Notes: generated from the sequence alone by a model not told the origin. A stretch of 64,000 nucleotides of DNA from Steinernema hermaphroditum (GCA_030435675.1 CM059625.1:10478001-10542000); one strand, 5' to 3'. Shown: positions 1 through 13,500, counted from the stretch's first letter. Numbers and translations are program-made.

Positions 1-1072
1 TTCGCACGTGAGCCACATTAAGCTTAGTGTATTCTGATGAGAAGGGCAAGAGGAAGCAGTCGAAAAATTCGCTAATAATTGTTGAAGTTCACCGTTCACC
101 AATTAGCATTCCTATTCTGGCGTACCATTAAACAAAGCCTATGCTCCTTGAAACGCCTCTGATTTTGTCTACGCAGGAGACTATTCATCATTATCCGTCA
201 TCACAAAATAGCTATGTCATGTAAGGTATTTTAATAAACATTGGGTTGAAAAAATAACGTCAATAGCCTCTGGAGACACAATTCTGTTGAAATGTTACAT
301 ATAGGATACCTATGCTCGTTCAACTGCCGCGAACACCTCATCATTCTCTTTTTCGGTAACTGCGCAGGTGTAGATATGCGTGGTCACTTATCTGTAGACT
401 TCGCATATAAGGTCTCTAAATTGGAAATCGTTGATAATCAAGACAGACTTTCCCATGTAGATCATTAGAATCGCAGATTAAAGGTTTATTCAATCGTAGT
501 CACTGTAGGAAACAACAAAGAAAGCAGAGTTCATTGAAATGGGCATAAATAGAATATCTAGTGCATGCTTATCGTCTCAAAACAAGACAAGGACTTCATT
601 ACCTATCCTCGATTCAAATTAGGTTAAAAATTACTGCACTTCTCACAAAGCGTGCCTTCAATTTAAAGCAATAATTATTTTTCCCTATGTTTCTATAGAT
701 GTACTTCGATCTCTTTGTATCTGTTACAAGCATCTGTACGCTTTCTGATTTGAGGCTACTCTGCAAACTCTGCGCACACATTTTGCATGCATAATAAAGC
801 CAGGTTTTGGCTCTCAAACCCTTCATTTTCGTGTCCCTTTGACTTATAGGTAAGTCTTTCCCGCTTGGTTCGATACATAAGCTGGGATTCGACATGACTC
901 GTTTGCATTCGAAGAATTGTTTTTCACGATTTTAATCTGTTATGAATCTCAGCCCACTTAAAAGGCTAATAGCGCAATTACAAGGAAGACGAAGAGGCTT
1001 TAATCGGTGATGACCAGGCGCAATCTACCTGCGCTTCTTGAATAATTTTCCCCATTTTTGAAGGATCGCAAA
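1..1072. other. Left-edge intergenic DNA, no gene seen
   Basis: AT-rich sequence with no open frame that shows a recognisable domain, signal peptide or good splice-site pairing. It presumably includes the promoter of the small peptide gene that starts at 1073. Confidence 0.5.
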
Positions 1073-1430
1073 ATGAACGCCGTCGTCTACACTCTTGTGC
1101 TCGCCGGCTTCATCGGAACCTTTTGCTGCGGTGAAACGTTTATCAGTAAGTTTGCTTTTGATTCAGCGCACAATCTGAATGAAAAAAATGTTTAGGATCT
1201 GAACGAAACCCACTTCTGTTGACCATCCTTCGCCGCACTCCTAAGTCCATAGCGGCTCGGTTTCAGCCTACCAAGACGTATGTTTCTTCTTGACAAAGAG
1301 AGTAATAGAACTGTTCAGCATTGGATCGTACCCCGATAAGGACTGGAACGATGATTACATGGACGCCATGCGCCGGTTCATGGACGCCCAAGCTGCGAAG
1401 CGGTACTACTACAACGCCCGTGTCGGATAA
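1073..1430 (+). CDS. Small secreted peptide precursor (candidate neuropeptide)
   Basis: Three exons (1073-1145, 1196-1277, 1319-1430) joined by 50- and 41-bp GT..AG introns keep one frame and give 88 residues. Residues 1-20 are a clear signal peptide (MNAVVYTLVLAGFIGTFCCG). The mature part is small, basic and has no cysteine pairs. It ends with Lys-Arg followed by YYYNARVG and the stop, so a dibasic cleavage and a C-terminal Gly amidation donor would release a YYYNARV-amide. A second possible basic site (RR) lies inside DAMRRFMD. This layout is typical of nematode FLP/NLP neuropeptide precursors, but I do not recognise the peptide family. A longer NPY/NPF-like amidated peptide covering the last exon is an alternative reading. 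The protein could also be a non-neuronal secreted peptide. Splicing, frame and signal peptide are seen; processing is inferred. Confidence 0.62.
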
Positions 1431-1493
1431 GAGAAGAAGAGCGTTTAATCGTTTAAAGAAGAAGTGTGATTACTGTTGCGCATCAGTTGTGAA

Positions 1494-3084
1494 CTAGTAA
1501 ACAATAAGCCAAAAGTTAAGTATAACATGGACACACAAAGCCGCTGTAACACCAAATTCGACGCGTTTCACAATTTGTCTTTTCGTGGCACATCCCTGCG
1601 TAGACTTGTAAAAATGGTTCATCACAATACGATAGATCAGAAGAAGACAGGTTTCGATCATCGAGACCATTGCCACTTTGGCTGAAACGTTCGCATCTAT
1701 CATCGACTTTGTGCGTATTTCCAAAAATACCACATAATGGAGTGCTGTCGTAGTTTGGCGGCAGACCTTTAATCATTACGGTAGAGTTGATGACTTGAAG
1801 GACGAGACAGCAGAAAAGCCAGATGATTGACGCGTAAGACTGCGCGACTGTCGCGGATGCAAAAGAAAATCTAAAGAAAAATACCGATATGTCTGCGCGC
1901 GAGACGTACAGTGTGAGCGCAAACGTAGGAAGAGAAGTGCTGAGGAAAAAATGCGTAGGGTTCCGGCGAAGTGTGATTTCGAAACGCACGTAGGAACGAG
2001 TAAATGGATTGTTCTGGACGCTAAATTCTGTCGTTGACACTGGTCCATGAAGATACTTACGCTGTATAGTTCCGGGTGATTCCACCAAGAGTGACGTAGA
2101 AAACGTAGGCTTCGCCTTTGGTCATTTTGAAGTCACCGCTTCCTTTGACGGTCTCATTCGCGTTGAAGAGGTCGTTTCCGTAGATCATCTGTTCTTCGGA
2201 GAATCGGAACCTGAGGCAAATCATTGATGCATATCTAAACAGGCATAAACTTACACAGAAGCGCTGTAGAGAGGGGCCCCCATATAGAATATGCAGGAGG
2301 CCGAATCGTGAGGAAACTGAGAATAATCCATCGAGCACTTTGCTTCAACTGTGATCGAGGAAGTTGTGATCACGAGACCCTCATGGCGCAAGATCGCTTC
2401 CGTGTTATGATAATCAACCACTTTTCTTGACGACGATACACTACACACTAAATCTTTACGATATGTTTTAAAATGATTAGTCTTACACTCCTCTAATGAA
2501 GAGTTGAGGCCACCAGATAGTATTGTGGAGATGTTTGAAAACATTGATTTCTTGAACGTTGTTGTAGTCCGATGGGTTCCATCGCAATCGAGTGTCAAAC
2601 CACGACTTAAAAGATGACTTAAACTTATGACGGAAAAGTTCATTTGCACTTTAGCTGCAATTAGAATTACGATTCAGTAAATTTTGAACTTTAAAGTGTA
2701 GGCTAATCTAGTGATCACCAAGCATTTTGCTAGAACATTATTACCATTCCGCGAATTGACGATTTATAAAAAGGAACGCTAACAATACCATTGTTAAGTC
2801 CGCGTGAAATTTCAGTGTTTCCTGTTTGGGATCCTGAATCGCAAGAAAAGCATTAGGTGTACATTAAATAACATATATACCAATGACTGTATATGTTGTA
2901 TCAAGGTAAGACTGGACACAGTAGTTGGGCCGCTTTCTGTGTCAGGTAGCGAACTGTCATAATTCTTAAAGAGATTCTTGTTTAGTTCCGTTAGGGTCTT
3001 GGACACAGCTGCAATCTCGTTATTCTGCTCGCCTTGGCTGGGTAGGGTGAGAATATTGAGGAGTTGGAACAGCGCTAGAGACAT
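1494..3084 (-). CDS. Divergent Cys-loop ligand-gated ion channel subunit
   Basis: Seven exons: 3084-2881, 2833-2789, 2617-2487, 2440-2255, 2210-2061, 2020-1731 and 1696-1494. They give about 402 residues. After a signal peptide (MSLALFQLLNILTLPSQG) comes the usual N-terminal start (LFKNYDSSLPD, then LTLIQHI). Loop-D/A landmarks WFDTRLRWNP and IWWPQLFI follow. The 13-residue Cys-loop CSMDYSQFPHDSASC sits near residues 162-176. Four membrane segments follow, with TM2 running into STPLCG. The pre-TM2 Pro-Ala-Arg or Gly-Glu-Lys signatures of classical anion or cation channels are absent, so ion selectivity cannot be told. The TM3-TM4 loop is only about 20-25 residues and the protein ends right after TM4 (CVHVILNFWLIVY). 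The last intron would be only 34 bp; without it there is a frame change. The exon 3 start could be 2605 instead of 2617. It belongs to the nematode divergent LGC group by general features. The ligand is unknown. Confidence 0.85.
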
Positions 3085-6000
3085 GTTCCAGAAGACGCTT
3101 CTCCTACCGTGCAACGAGACAGTCTGCATGTGAAGCGAATGAATTACGCACACGCACGGAAACGCTAGAATCGCAATTGTTAGTAAATAGATGACGAAAC
3201 TGTGACCGCTTGGTCAACGCACTTATACAGAAGGAATCCAGTGACCGAGCACATTTGTTTATTGTATCTTGTTTCTGTTTATCATTTATCCGTTTGCTAC
3301 ATCGTTCGAGAAAGCCGAGCTCTTTTTGCATTGACGGCTAAAATTGCCTGAAATTCTTTTCAACATTGATGTGTTGAATAAACGAAGGGATTCAGTATTT
3401 CCACTTCCTTCAGAGTGTGCCCGATTGTTTCTATTGTCTACATCAGTGTAGTTGCCGTCTAGACGATGGAAAGCAAAAGCCCCCGTGTGAGAGATCTTGG
3501 ACAACCTGCGATGAAGCGTCATCCTATGCGCTCACGAGACATATGTTGTTTCCTGCTCGACTGCATGGCCCTTGGACGTTTGATGCCGGATCCAATCGTC
3601 GAATAATATCCATTGGCCAAAATGAAGCGGCGAAAGAGAAAAACAAGCAAAACGAGTGATGGAGGATCGCTCGTAAAGCCGGGTCCATATCTCCTATTCT
3701 TCAGTCACAGACAAAAATAAAAACAGGAGTATTCGAGCTTTCAAAATATTTACATCCATACACGGCAGTGTCTGTACTTTCGTTGATCTTACTCTCTCAA
3801 AATTGATGTTCACAATAACTTGCTCTGGTTTTTTCTGATGAAAAATCACAATCAAACAATAAAAGTGCTCCTCGAAAGTGAGTCAGCAATTAACATCAGC
3901 TTCTTGCGATGTTTTTACCGTATAGCAGCATCATACCGCTTTTTATCAGAGGTAGTGCATATTCATAAACAAGCATTATTGTTATCAAGTCTCAAGTGTC
4001 ATTATAACAGGTAATAAGTGCGCACTTCCTTTGAGAACGCTGTCCTCTCAATGCACTGATGACGGGCCATACCGTCCGAACCAGAATATACTGTTTACAG
4101 CTATCGCAATTGATATGTATCCTATACTTTATGCTGCTGCCTGAGTTCACATATCATTTTCATTTCTGAAATTCAGATCCGGGTAGTTCAACGCAACCCT
4201 GTTTTTATCACCACCAATCTGAAAATTTTGAGAACATCGTGAATGAGGATAGCGTTAAACAGAGGGCTTCTTTCATACGCGTTTTCAACTATTAGACAAG
4301 TTGTAATTATTTCATGCATGACTATGTCCCGAACAGCGACAGCGTTAAAGGAAGCAAATCAAGAAGTCGAAAAGCCGGAGCTCAACATGTGGAGAACCCA
4401 CAGTTGTTGCCAGTACGACCAGGCTTTTAGAGGGTTGGACGATAATGTCTTTATTGAAAGCATTACGCTGCATATTTGCAAAAATTTCAGAATAACGCAA
4501 GAATTTAATTCAGTTTAGAACGCGTGGATTCTACTATGGTTTGATCCCTACACTTTCAATGGCCATACTCGCTTCTCGGTACCTCACATCAATGTGCGTT
4601 AACATGCCCAAGAATGCATAAGAGTCAAGAGCTTACGCGCCGTTGCGCATGAGCACCAGAGAACATGGAGAAATTGGTTGTCGATGGCCTTTGTTTGAAG
4701 AGAGCACAGTTCCTTGTCCTTGGTTCCCCTTTCTGGTCATCGACCAGACTGTTCCGTCCGACCGTTCGGTCGCCGTCTAGACGTTCGTTGCAAAGGACAA
4801 AGGTTACGTCGGCTCTGCAAATTGCAAAGTCGTTTCGCTCGCGACCACTCTTTCGAAGCTGACAAAAAAGCGTCGCCTGCGACACATCGGCGGACCGACA
4901 AACGCTCTACCAGTTGCCCGAAATTCGCCGGTGATCTTAGATGTCGCACCATTTTTGGAGACAGTGACCGTCGCGCCGACAGGTCGGGTGACTATCGTAG
5001 TCTAAAACGCACGTCCGCATTCGCGGAGAGCGCTATTGACTGGCGTCCGCTCTCAACACTACCGTTTCCAGTGGTGAACAGATGAACTTTGATCAGCGAC
5101 GCAATTTTCAAATAATCGCGTCTTCGTTTCCTCTATTCATCGTTTGCATTCTTCGGCGTCGCACCCACTCGACCAAGGCCTCTTGTTCCACCCTCAGTTT
5201 ACCTATTTATCCTTCACCCGACAAAATGACGCACACGAAAGCAAAACGGCAACTTCGAAACGATTGTAAAGTGTGCCGCTTCGGTGTTAAGATCGTCTTT
5301 CGGAGTGATCCCTTGGCCTACGTGATGTTCGGCAATGTTTCAAAGGGCGTGGGAGTGCAGGTTCATCGGGAACGACCTCATCCTACGGACGCCGTGATGC
5401 GATCAGAAATGCATATGTTTCATCACTTAAACACTTGCGGATGGCGTTTGCGGACAATTTCGAAAGCTCCGAGAGACGACGCCGAAGTTCCTCCCTTCAC
5501 GCCCCAGATGGTGTGCAGACACTGAATGGATCGGATGAATCAAACGAGTGGGATGACTGAGCCCTGATGAAATCAACGACCGCTTTGAACACCCACACGG
5601 TCGTCGCCGCGCATTGTTGTGCTTGCCGAGGTGACTCATTCATCAAATGTCACCACACATTCCAGCACTGTCAAGAGCCTTTGCCTGCACTTTCGGTTTC
5701 GAAAAAAATTCGCCCGCTAAAGTGTCCACCTACAACGACCGCTTTCTTTCGTATTTCGCACGCAAACAACTACTTCCTGTGCGACATGCGCTCAGGGGTT
5801 CGTGGAGACTAAAGAGAAAAATTTAAAGTACAAACAACCAGGTCAGCCCGATGCACCTCTCTTCCGACGAACCATTCGAAAAACTTTTGCTCTGTTGCCT
5901 ACTTTCTTTGTTGAGTCGCAAAAAGCTATTTTGAAGTACGCAGATCACCGAGACCGTCATTGATCAAAAATCGGAGGTGACGTTAAACAAACAAGAGAGG

Positions 6001-9000
6001 GTGATCCCTTATCAGTCACCGAAAAGAGTCAATGTCCCCTGCGGAGAGTACGTCGTCTGTCTGTGTGACTAAAGCACACCGTCAGCCAGCACGTGCGCGG
6101 CACACGTGAACCGCCGACGGTAGTCTTATGGTACCCAGGTTGCTAGATTCTTAACTTTCGGTTTTTGACCGTCCTACGTTCCATGATCGGAGACATTCGC
6201 CTGAGCGGTCACGTCTCCTTCGCCGACACGAATGCCGCTTGGAGTGCGTCCTTTCGCGCACTTTGAACACTCTTTCATCATGTTCTGATATGGCTTAGAG
6301 AACCATAATAGTAAACATCAACGAGGTAAATGCACAAACTGTCACGCAATTGGCCCTTACTCTCTAAGGGAAGGAAAATAAGTCGAACAAAATGTTTGTG
6401 CTGGGGTGGCCTCGGTCAGAGATTAACCCTCCGATCGGCACCCTAAAGGGCATCAAAACAAGAGCTGATGCGGGAGTTTTGGTCGTCTCGAAAGCGACTA
6501 ATTTCTGCGCAAGCGAATAGCTAACCAGCGCCTCCACGGCACACGTTATTCTTGGTCGCTTTTGTTAAGCATAAATGAAAGTCGAAAAACAGAAAGTACA
6601 TTTTTGACTTCGGTCTGAAAACGTTCTCGTTGACGCATTTCTTCGTAACATTTGTTTGTCGGATTTCTATTTTTGGTGGTGTTGTCCACTCATCGCCCAT
6701 GTCCGACAACTGAATCCTGCGGTGCCCTTTTGTGCGCGGACGCCCCCTTCCAACTGGAGCAAACAGCACGGCCGTGTGAGAAATAACGACTTCCTAGACC
6801 CAGTCATCCACCACGAAAACAGCACCTCAAAAACCGTTTTTTATATGCACACAGAACAGCTTCGTGAAGTAAACAATACGCCACTGTTGGATGGCACCGT
6901 TGAGTGGGTCCTGTTTATATAGAGGGTATGTATTGTCATATAAAGAGTTAAATGGTGAGTCAGAGCTGTAGAAAATAGTTATGATACCGTGGAATTTTGT
7001 GCTTTGGAGACAAAGGTATCTTCAGCACTGTGAATGCCATCTGTTGTTTACATTTATGTGTTCGTCTGAGAAATTAATCGCAAAGAGAACGAGATGCAGT
7101 AAAATTCGTCAGCGCTTGCAAGCAACGACATCGACGCAATTTGAAACTGAACGTGACGAAATTTGTTTTGAAGGACATGGCGAAGGTCTAATGGCTCAAC
7201 GACAGTCGCTGAGTAATGGTGGTTTTCGAAATCACCGGCTGGTGACTCGACGGAACTGCCGAGCAATGTCCTAAGAAGATTGTTCTCTGTCAGAAAAGAG
7301 CGCTGATCTGCGACCATTAGGAAGCCGTCGGTGATAACAAAGGTCCTCTGCAGGGTGGTGAATGTGATCGTTGTGCTCTGTTTCACTGTGTTCCCAATGA
7401 GGAACGTCTTTCGCTCCAAAACGAAACACAAAAGACATGCGGAAGTGCGTCTGTTCTTTGATCGTTGCGGCCGTCGGGGAACGCCGAGGCGACGTATTAA
7501 CGTCGCAGCAGCGAGCGACCGCAAAAAAGAGACCGCGTCACGCGCGTGCCGACTGCTGCAAACTGCAATTTCGAGTGTTGAAGCTGCAGAGAGCAGAAAT
7601 CAGCAAGAAGACGCGGCGGGTGTGCAAAGCGACCGTCGTCGCCAGCTCACCGGGCATGACGTACTTTGATCGAGGTCTGAAACACTTCCCTCGCTCACAA
7701 AACGAGTAGTTTCGAGGGCGCACAAAGGGGATTAGGATCACGCAAATGAATGCCGAAAATGCTGATGGCGCACCCTTTAAACATAACTCCTCTCCGCACT
7801 TCGCATTCAATTTCTGAGAGTGTATTCTGATGGTCCTTGAAGAGTCAGATAGTCCGTCTGAGCGTTATTCGTTAACGGAAGTAGCCCACACGTCGCTGAA
7901 AGCCAAAAGTCTTTCGGGTGAAACAGTTGATTGCGTGCGCAATGCTACAATATGGACTGCAGACAAGCCCTTCGTCTTTGATTTTGCAGAACGGTGGTGC
8001 AAAGAGAGCGTCGGCGACGACGACTATGCGAACACACGGCCGCATACCTTTCAGATCAAAGAACGCGATCGCGGAACGCAAACTGAAGGTTGTCGGTTTC
8101 CCCCATTATACACGTAAATCGAAACGACGTTTCCCTGAAAAACTTCAGTGAAAATATTTCTGAAAAGCGATGTCCGATCGTTGTACTTGGTGAAAAACAA
8201 ATTGTCAACAACAACTCGCGTTTGAACTTAGGAGTTCGTTCTCGCACAAACAACCTAGATGCGTCTTTGCACTAACGCTTGATGTTTTTGAGACAGTTTG
8301 TTTTCATCGTCGCCTAAGTGCACTCGGCTATTTTGACATTTACGGCCCCGGAACAATCTTGACGTTCGCCAAAACTAAAGGACATTCTGGTCAAACGAGT
8401 TCGTGAATTTATTGTTTTCCTCGTCTAAACGCCGACACAGCCTGGGCTGCGGCTGTTTACAAGAGAGAACGGAAGAAGTCAGGCGGCTGTTTGTGCCTTT
8501 TCTCCAACGAAGCCGTCATAGAGAAATAGACGATTCCTAAGTGGTGTCGGTCGTCGCCGATCGAGCGTCTGATCCTTCGAGAACAGAGAGTAGGGAGAGC
8601 CTCAATTGCCGACGATTGGGGCCACGAAAACAGTTTACCGGTCTTTGATCGCCATGTCTATCGACACTTGTTTATGGTCGCCGACCGTTCCTCGTGAAAA
8701 ATAGATCGGGGAATCACATAGATGATCTTTATTCGCCGACGCGAGGCCGATGTCTGTCGCTTTGGTGAAAACAAAGCCCATAAAGAAAGACTACATAACT
8801 CGCATGTTATACAATCGGTCCAATACAGTGTTACAAACTTCGCCGATGATAAATTCCTAGAAAGAAGGATCTAATCAATTCCCTCGGGTACGTGCATTTT
8901 GGGAATGTTACTGGAATGTTTCGGAATTGCGCCTGTCGCTCGTAGCGTCGTGCGCTCCCCGAATTGTGGAAATTTTTTCCGAGAACTCAGCCCCGGACCT

Positions 9001-10511
9001 TTCGCCTCGACGGTGTTCCTTGGTCTTTTTGCCAAGTGCAGTCTCGTGACGGGCTGAACTTTTGATGCAATCCGGCTCCAGCACTTCTTGACCGATTCAA
9101 CAGCGCCTGTTTTCGGAAAAGCCTTTCGAATCACACTTTAAATAGGTAACAACCTCTTCCGTGCACAGAATTTGATCGGATTTTTCATATCGGGGTCTGA
9201 GGAATTCAGGTATTTTTGGACAGAAAAACGGGTAAGCGTTCCAGCCAGCAACCTTAATCATGCACGCCACATACGTGCTCATGTGACCAAGTGGCGCCGC
9301 GAATGAAACTTTGTGATCGGTCACCGCAAAGCGAATCAGCACTTTGGCGTAAATCGCGCCCGAGCAGTGATAGTGGCTAGTAGCGGAACAGCCACGTCAT
9401 CGGGGATACGCTCAAGTTGCCATGTCGCTTTTTCCATTTCGATCAGCACGGCGGAACCGAGCCAACAAACACTTTGCTCTTCATTCCTTATGTTTATCAC
9501 AGAGAACAGGTGATCGTCAGCGCGTGATTCAAACACGAACATCGACGTCAAAAGAAGCGGTTCATCGACAACAGTTGATCCGTTGACTTTAAGTCTATCG
9601 TTTATTAGGATTTTGGTTAAATATTATTATTTTTGTGTTATAAACACTGGTAGTTATATATAAATACTTAAGAACATATTTACAAAGCCAAAACCAGCAA
9701 AGAGCTACAGTAAAAGTTTTGACGGCACGAGTGACGGAGTACAATCTAGAAATTGAGTACGTGAGCCGCATCTTCGGGAGTGTGTTTCATAAGGGAAGGG
9801 ACTAACAATGATCTAGTGAGAGAGGAGGAAAAGGTACATGGAGACTATGGGAACCGAATGCAGAATGTGGACGAAGCCACAAAAGAGATCACAGAATTTG
9901 CTGTCACCGAGCTTTGCATCACCGATAAAAGAAGTAAATAGAATTGCATTGTACCCGTGAAGGTCTCAATGAGTAGAAGATCTGATTTCAGCGACATTCT
10001 GTCGGTTCCCCTTAACCACTGCCACCGGAAACGACGTATGTACAACAGAAAAAAAGGACAGGAAACAGGAAAGGTACCATACGGTAAGCAAAAGTGGCTG
10101 TGGAAGGTTGAGTGCGAAAGATTAAATGTATCAAAGAAACCCGTAAGCAACTAAATTACAGACAATTAATGGCAACTGTTATAGCATCGAGAACGCTTGG
10201 CGCTAAGTGCAATCAGAGAAAGGGCACTGTGGATGAATTGAAAATCCCTACTTATTAACCCCAAAAGACACTAACAAAACAGTACAAATCCTTGAGAAAC
10301 ATGTTAAGAGTGATAGACGGAGAAGAATCGCTCACTAAGACCATACATATACATACAGAACAAGATATACATACAGGTGTTTCGGGCACTATGCGACTCT
10401 AAAGGTGCAATGGCTGAAAGTCGGCGATGGTGAAGATCTTTGAAAGGAGTTAGAATCGATAAAGTCAGCAGCGGCTGCTAAAGCTATCAGCCAGAATCTT
10501 CAAAGAAAGAC
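3085..10511. other. Gene desert, about 7.4 kb
   Basis: No spliced or unspliced gene could be supported. About 3.1-4.6 kb and 9.6-10.5 kb are AT-rich. The part from about 4.6 to 9.5 kb is richer in CpG and in words such as TCGCCGAC, GTCGCC and GAAAACG. It gives many short open frames on both strands that show no domains. No terminal repeats, tRNA or transposase domain were found by eye. Confidence 0.45.
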
Positions 10512-13500
10512 TTAAAGGGAATCCTCGGCAAAAAGGATTTCGTCTATGACAGGGTCGATTTCTAGTTGCAGATCACGGCAAAACTGCATTATGTTGAGCA
10601 CGGCGGCACCCATTTTCTAAAATGATGAATGTTACTTAAATAATAGAGAGCGCAAGTCTTACAGATATGCTCGCGATCAGCAGCAATAAATTTCCGAACC
10701 GGTAAGTAGCTTGTGCGGGCGGCAGTTTATTTGACAGGTGCACGTAGAGTGCGTTCTGAACCGAATTGCGAGCCACAGACAGGAGGTGAGCCGTTTTTTC
10801 AGAAATTTTCGGGGTGCTTGGGTCAAGTGCGATGATGGCTTTCAACGCGGCAAACTCAGCCTCCGTCACAGCGTATCTCCGAATCTGTTGAATCACCTGG
10901 TCAAGAATGTTCATTTTCGCGACACTAAACACTTATTGAGTAATTTTATGCAGGCAGCGGCTTGCCTACCGTATCCTTGACTCAAGGAGAGCTCGCCGCT
11001 TGTCATCAACAGCGCTGTTTTCTTTGAACATTGACGAGTCGCGACTGAACATAAATCCATTTGGAAGCAAGATCTGGTCTTCTTCGCCGTGTATCGCACT
11101 TCGGTAGGCAGTCATCAGCAGTGTAAATGAAGGCAGACATGACCTCACAAGGCAGCCCTATAATTCCCATAAATGGGACAATCACAAAGATATATGAGTA
11201 CCTTTTCCTCAGGCATGAAGTCGGCGATGGGTTTCAAAGTATTTGCATAGTCAAGAGTCAGCACCATAAGTCGCCTTAAAGCTTCATTGTATTGCTCATA
11301 AGAGGCAATGCCATTGCGGCCAGAAAAGTCGAGAAGAGATCTCGGACCGACGAGAGCAGGCCGTAACACTGCATCCGCAAGGGGTACCGTATTCGGCCGA
11401 ACGGTTGAGGATTGCTCATTGAGCGAATTGCAGATTCCTTCAATTTCCATCAGGGTTCCGATGATGTGTTCGTCTCCGATCTTGGAATGCCCGCTGCTTT
11501 CGTCGCTGCTGCCGGACCGTCCATCTACAGTGCCGTTGTCAGTGCTCGATGCCCTTCCGTCATCGCTCGATTCTGCGGCGTCGTGATGCACATTAGGGAG
11601 TTCTCCGAGCAAGGAAGACGTAGACATCTTTTTCTGGTTTTCGTCATGTGATCCCATGTAACCGTTCGTCGTCGTTCTTCGGGGGTTCTTTTGACGGCCA
11701 GTCTTATCGCGGTCGGGTCGGATAGCTGAAATCGCAAAATGACTCACTTCCTCGTTTGACAACGTTCTTACCATCGGGTTCCATTCCGACCTCAAGGCAC
11801 TTTTGGAACCTACACGAGCGGCATACATTTCTTCCGGCCTTATCAATTCGGCACTTTTGCTCGTATCTGCATGTGTAGTTTTTTCCGGCTCTTACAGTTC
11901 GTCGAAAAAAACCTAAGTAATTATGTTGTGTTGTCGTTATGGAAACGTATCTTGCTACCTTTGCATCCAAAACATGCGATAACACCGTAATGCCGTCCAC
12001 TCGCTTCATCTCTGCACACCGAGCTGAAATATTTAACCGTGATTTGCACTATTGGGAGGATAACATCCACATACGCACTATTTTTCTCAATTTTGTACTT
12101 TTATCTTGTCTAGTCATTGTTAGCCCTTAGGGTTGTTTACGCACTTCTCGCCGATCAAGACCAGCGATGATCCAAAGGTCGAGAGGAAAATGCACTAAAG
12201 AGTGGAGAATCATGGGAGACCTGATCACGAAAAGGCTAAAGACCACTGCAGACATGTTTTTCTGATCTTCGGTTCGCGCTCCCTATGGCTACATACTTAA
12301 CTAAGTAGCGCATCACTGTCTGTGAACACGTCACTCTGATTTTCAGCCTACATTTTTGATGCGCAAGATCGCTGTCAACAATAAAACCCTGTTTTACTTC
12401 CAGACCACCCGATCAGCGATTCCCTCAAAGTCGTAAATTGTTCGTTATGCGTTCGGTTTTCGATCGAGACGTCGTCTATCACATAGCGGGGGAGACCGCC
12501 GTCGGTCAACAGCTACAGTAGCCCAAAACTTTGCGTGCAAACAACTCCAGACTGAACTATCGATAATTGAAGGAAAGAGGCGGGGTCAACTAGTAGGAAG
12601 TATTCGGAATGCCAGACAAATCCACGCCGGCGACGGGCACCCAAAAAAACAACAACACGACAGGGTGAACTCGCGGGCGAATACGCACTCTTGAAAATTC
12701 GAAAACATAAATAGGCCAAAAAACATGACTGGCGCACAAACAATGGCGAAAAACATGTTGACAGACGGGCTTGAAAAACATCCAGGAAAGCGAAGCAGAC
12801 GGAGCAAAGATCGCAACAGAGACAGCGACGGCAAATTTGCATAGACATTCCTCACCACCCGATTGATAAACACAAAGTTCAATGTGTCGGCGTCGCTTGT
12901 TCGCGAATGAAAACAAACGGAGGAAGTGGGTGATCCGTGAAATTATGGACGATTCACGACACTCAACAGCTAACAGTGCATCATGCGGAAAGAAATGACG
13001 GAAGGGGTGACACATCATACAGAGCGATGCCCTCAGCTCGAGTTAATAAATTCAAAATTGTCGAAGAATCACGTTCACAAGAACAACGTGCATTTGACGT
13101 TTGATCGCAATGAGGGCGCGCGGCTCAGCAGACCGAAACCGGATGTTCCTGGTGCGTCAACGTCGCAAACCCCTCGAAATTAGTCATCGGATATAACAAA
13201 AAAGTAGCAAAGACAGTCTTAACACAGAACAAGATTTGGTTTATGCTCCATCACTAATCACGCATGTCAAAAATAAACAACTATTAAATGTTCTATTGGC
13301 TAAGGGATACAGTAATCTTTAAGGGGCAGTAAGGAATAAATTTCAAAGACTTACCATATTGAGGGTTCGTCGTAACCATTCTGAAGTTTGGCAAGTTCCT
13401 CAGAATCTTCGGCTTTCAGAATCGAGTCAATAGAGTAGTGAGCGGTAGGAAGAGATGGAGAACAACTTCCGGCACCCGGGGACAAGTAGGTCGTACCGGG

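Noticed and set aside
3286..3522. Minus-strand frame just upstream of the Cys-loop channel as a 5' exon
   Set aside because: The channel already has a signal peptide starting at 3084, and the frame has no splice connection or channel motif.
5082..5525. 147-codon plus-strand frame in the first desert
   Set aside because: It has no recognisable motif, overlaps frames of similar quality on both strands, and its composition is that of the CpG-rich desert.
8871..9551. Three overlapping minus-strand frames resembling a decayed transposase or SANT-like protein
   Set aside because: Only a short stretch (VKKCWSRIASKV) hints at a SANT-type helix. No terminal repeats, catalytic motif or continuous frame were found.
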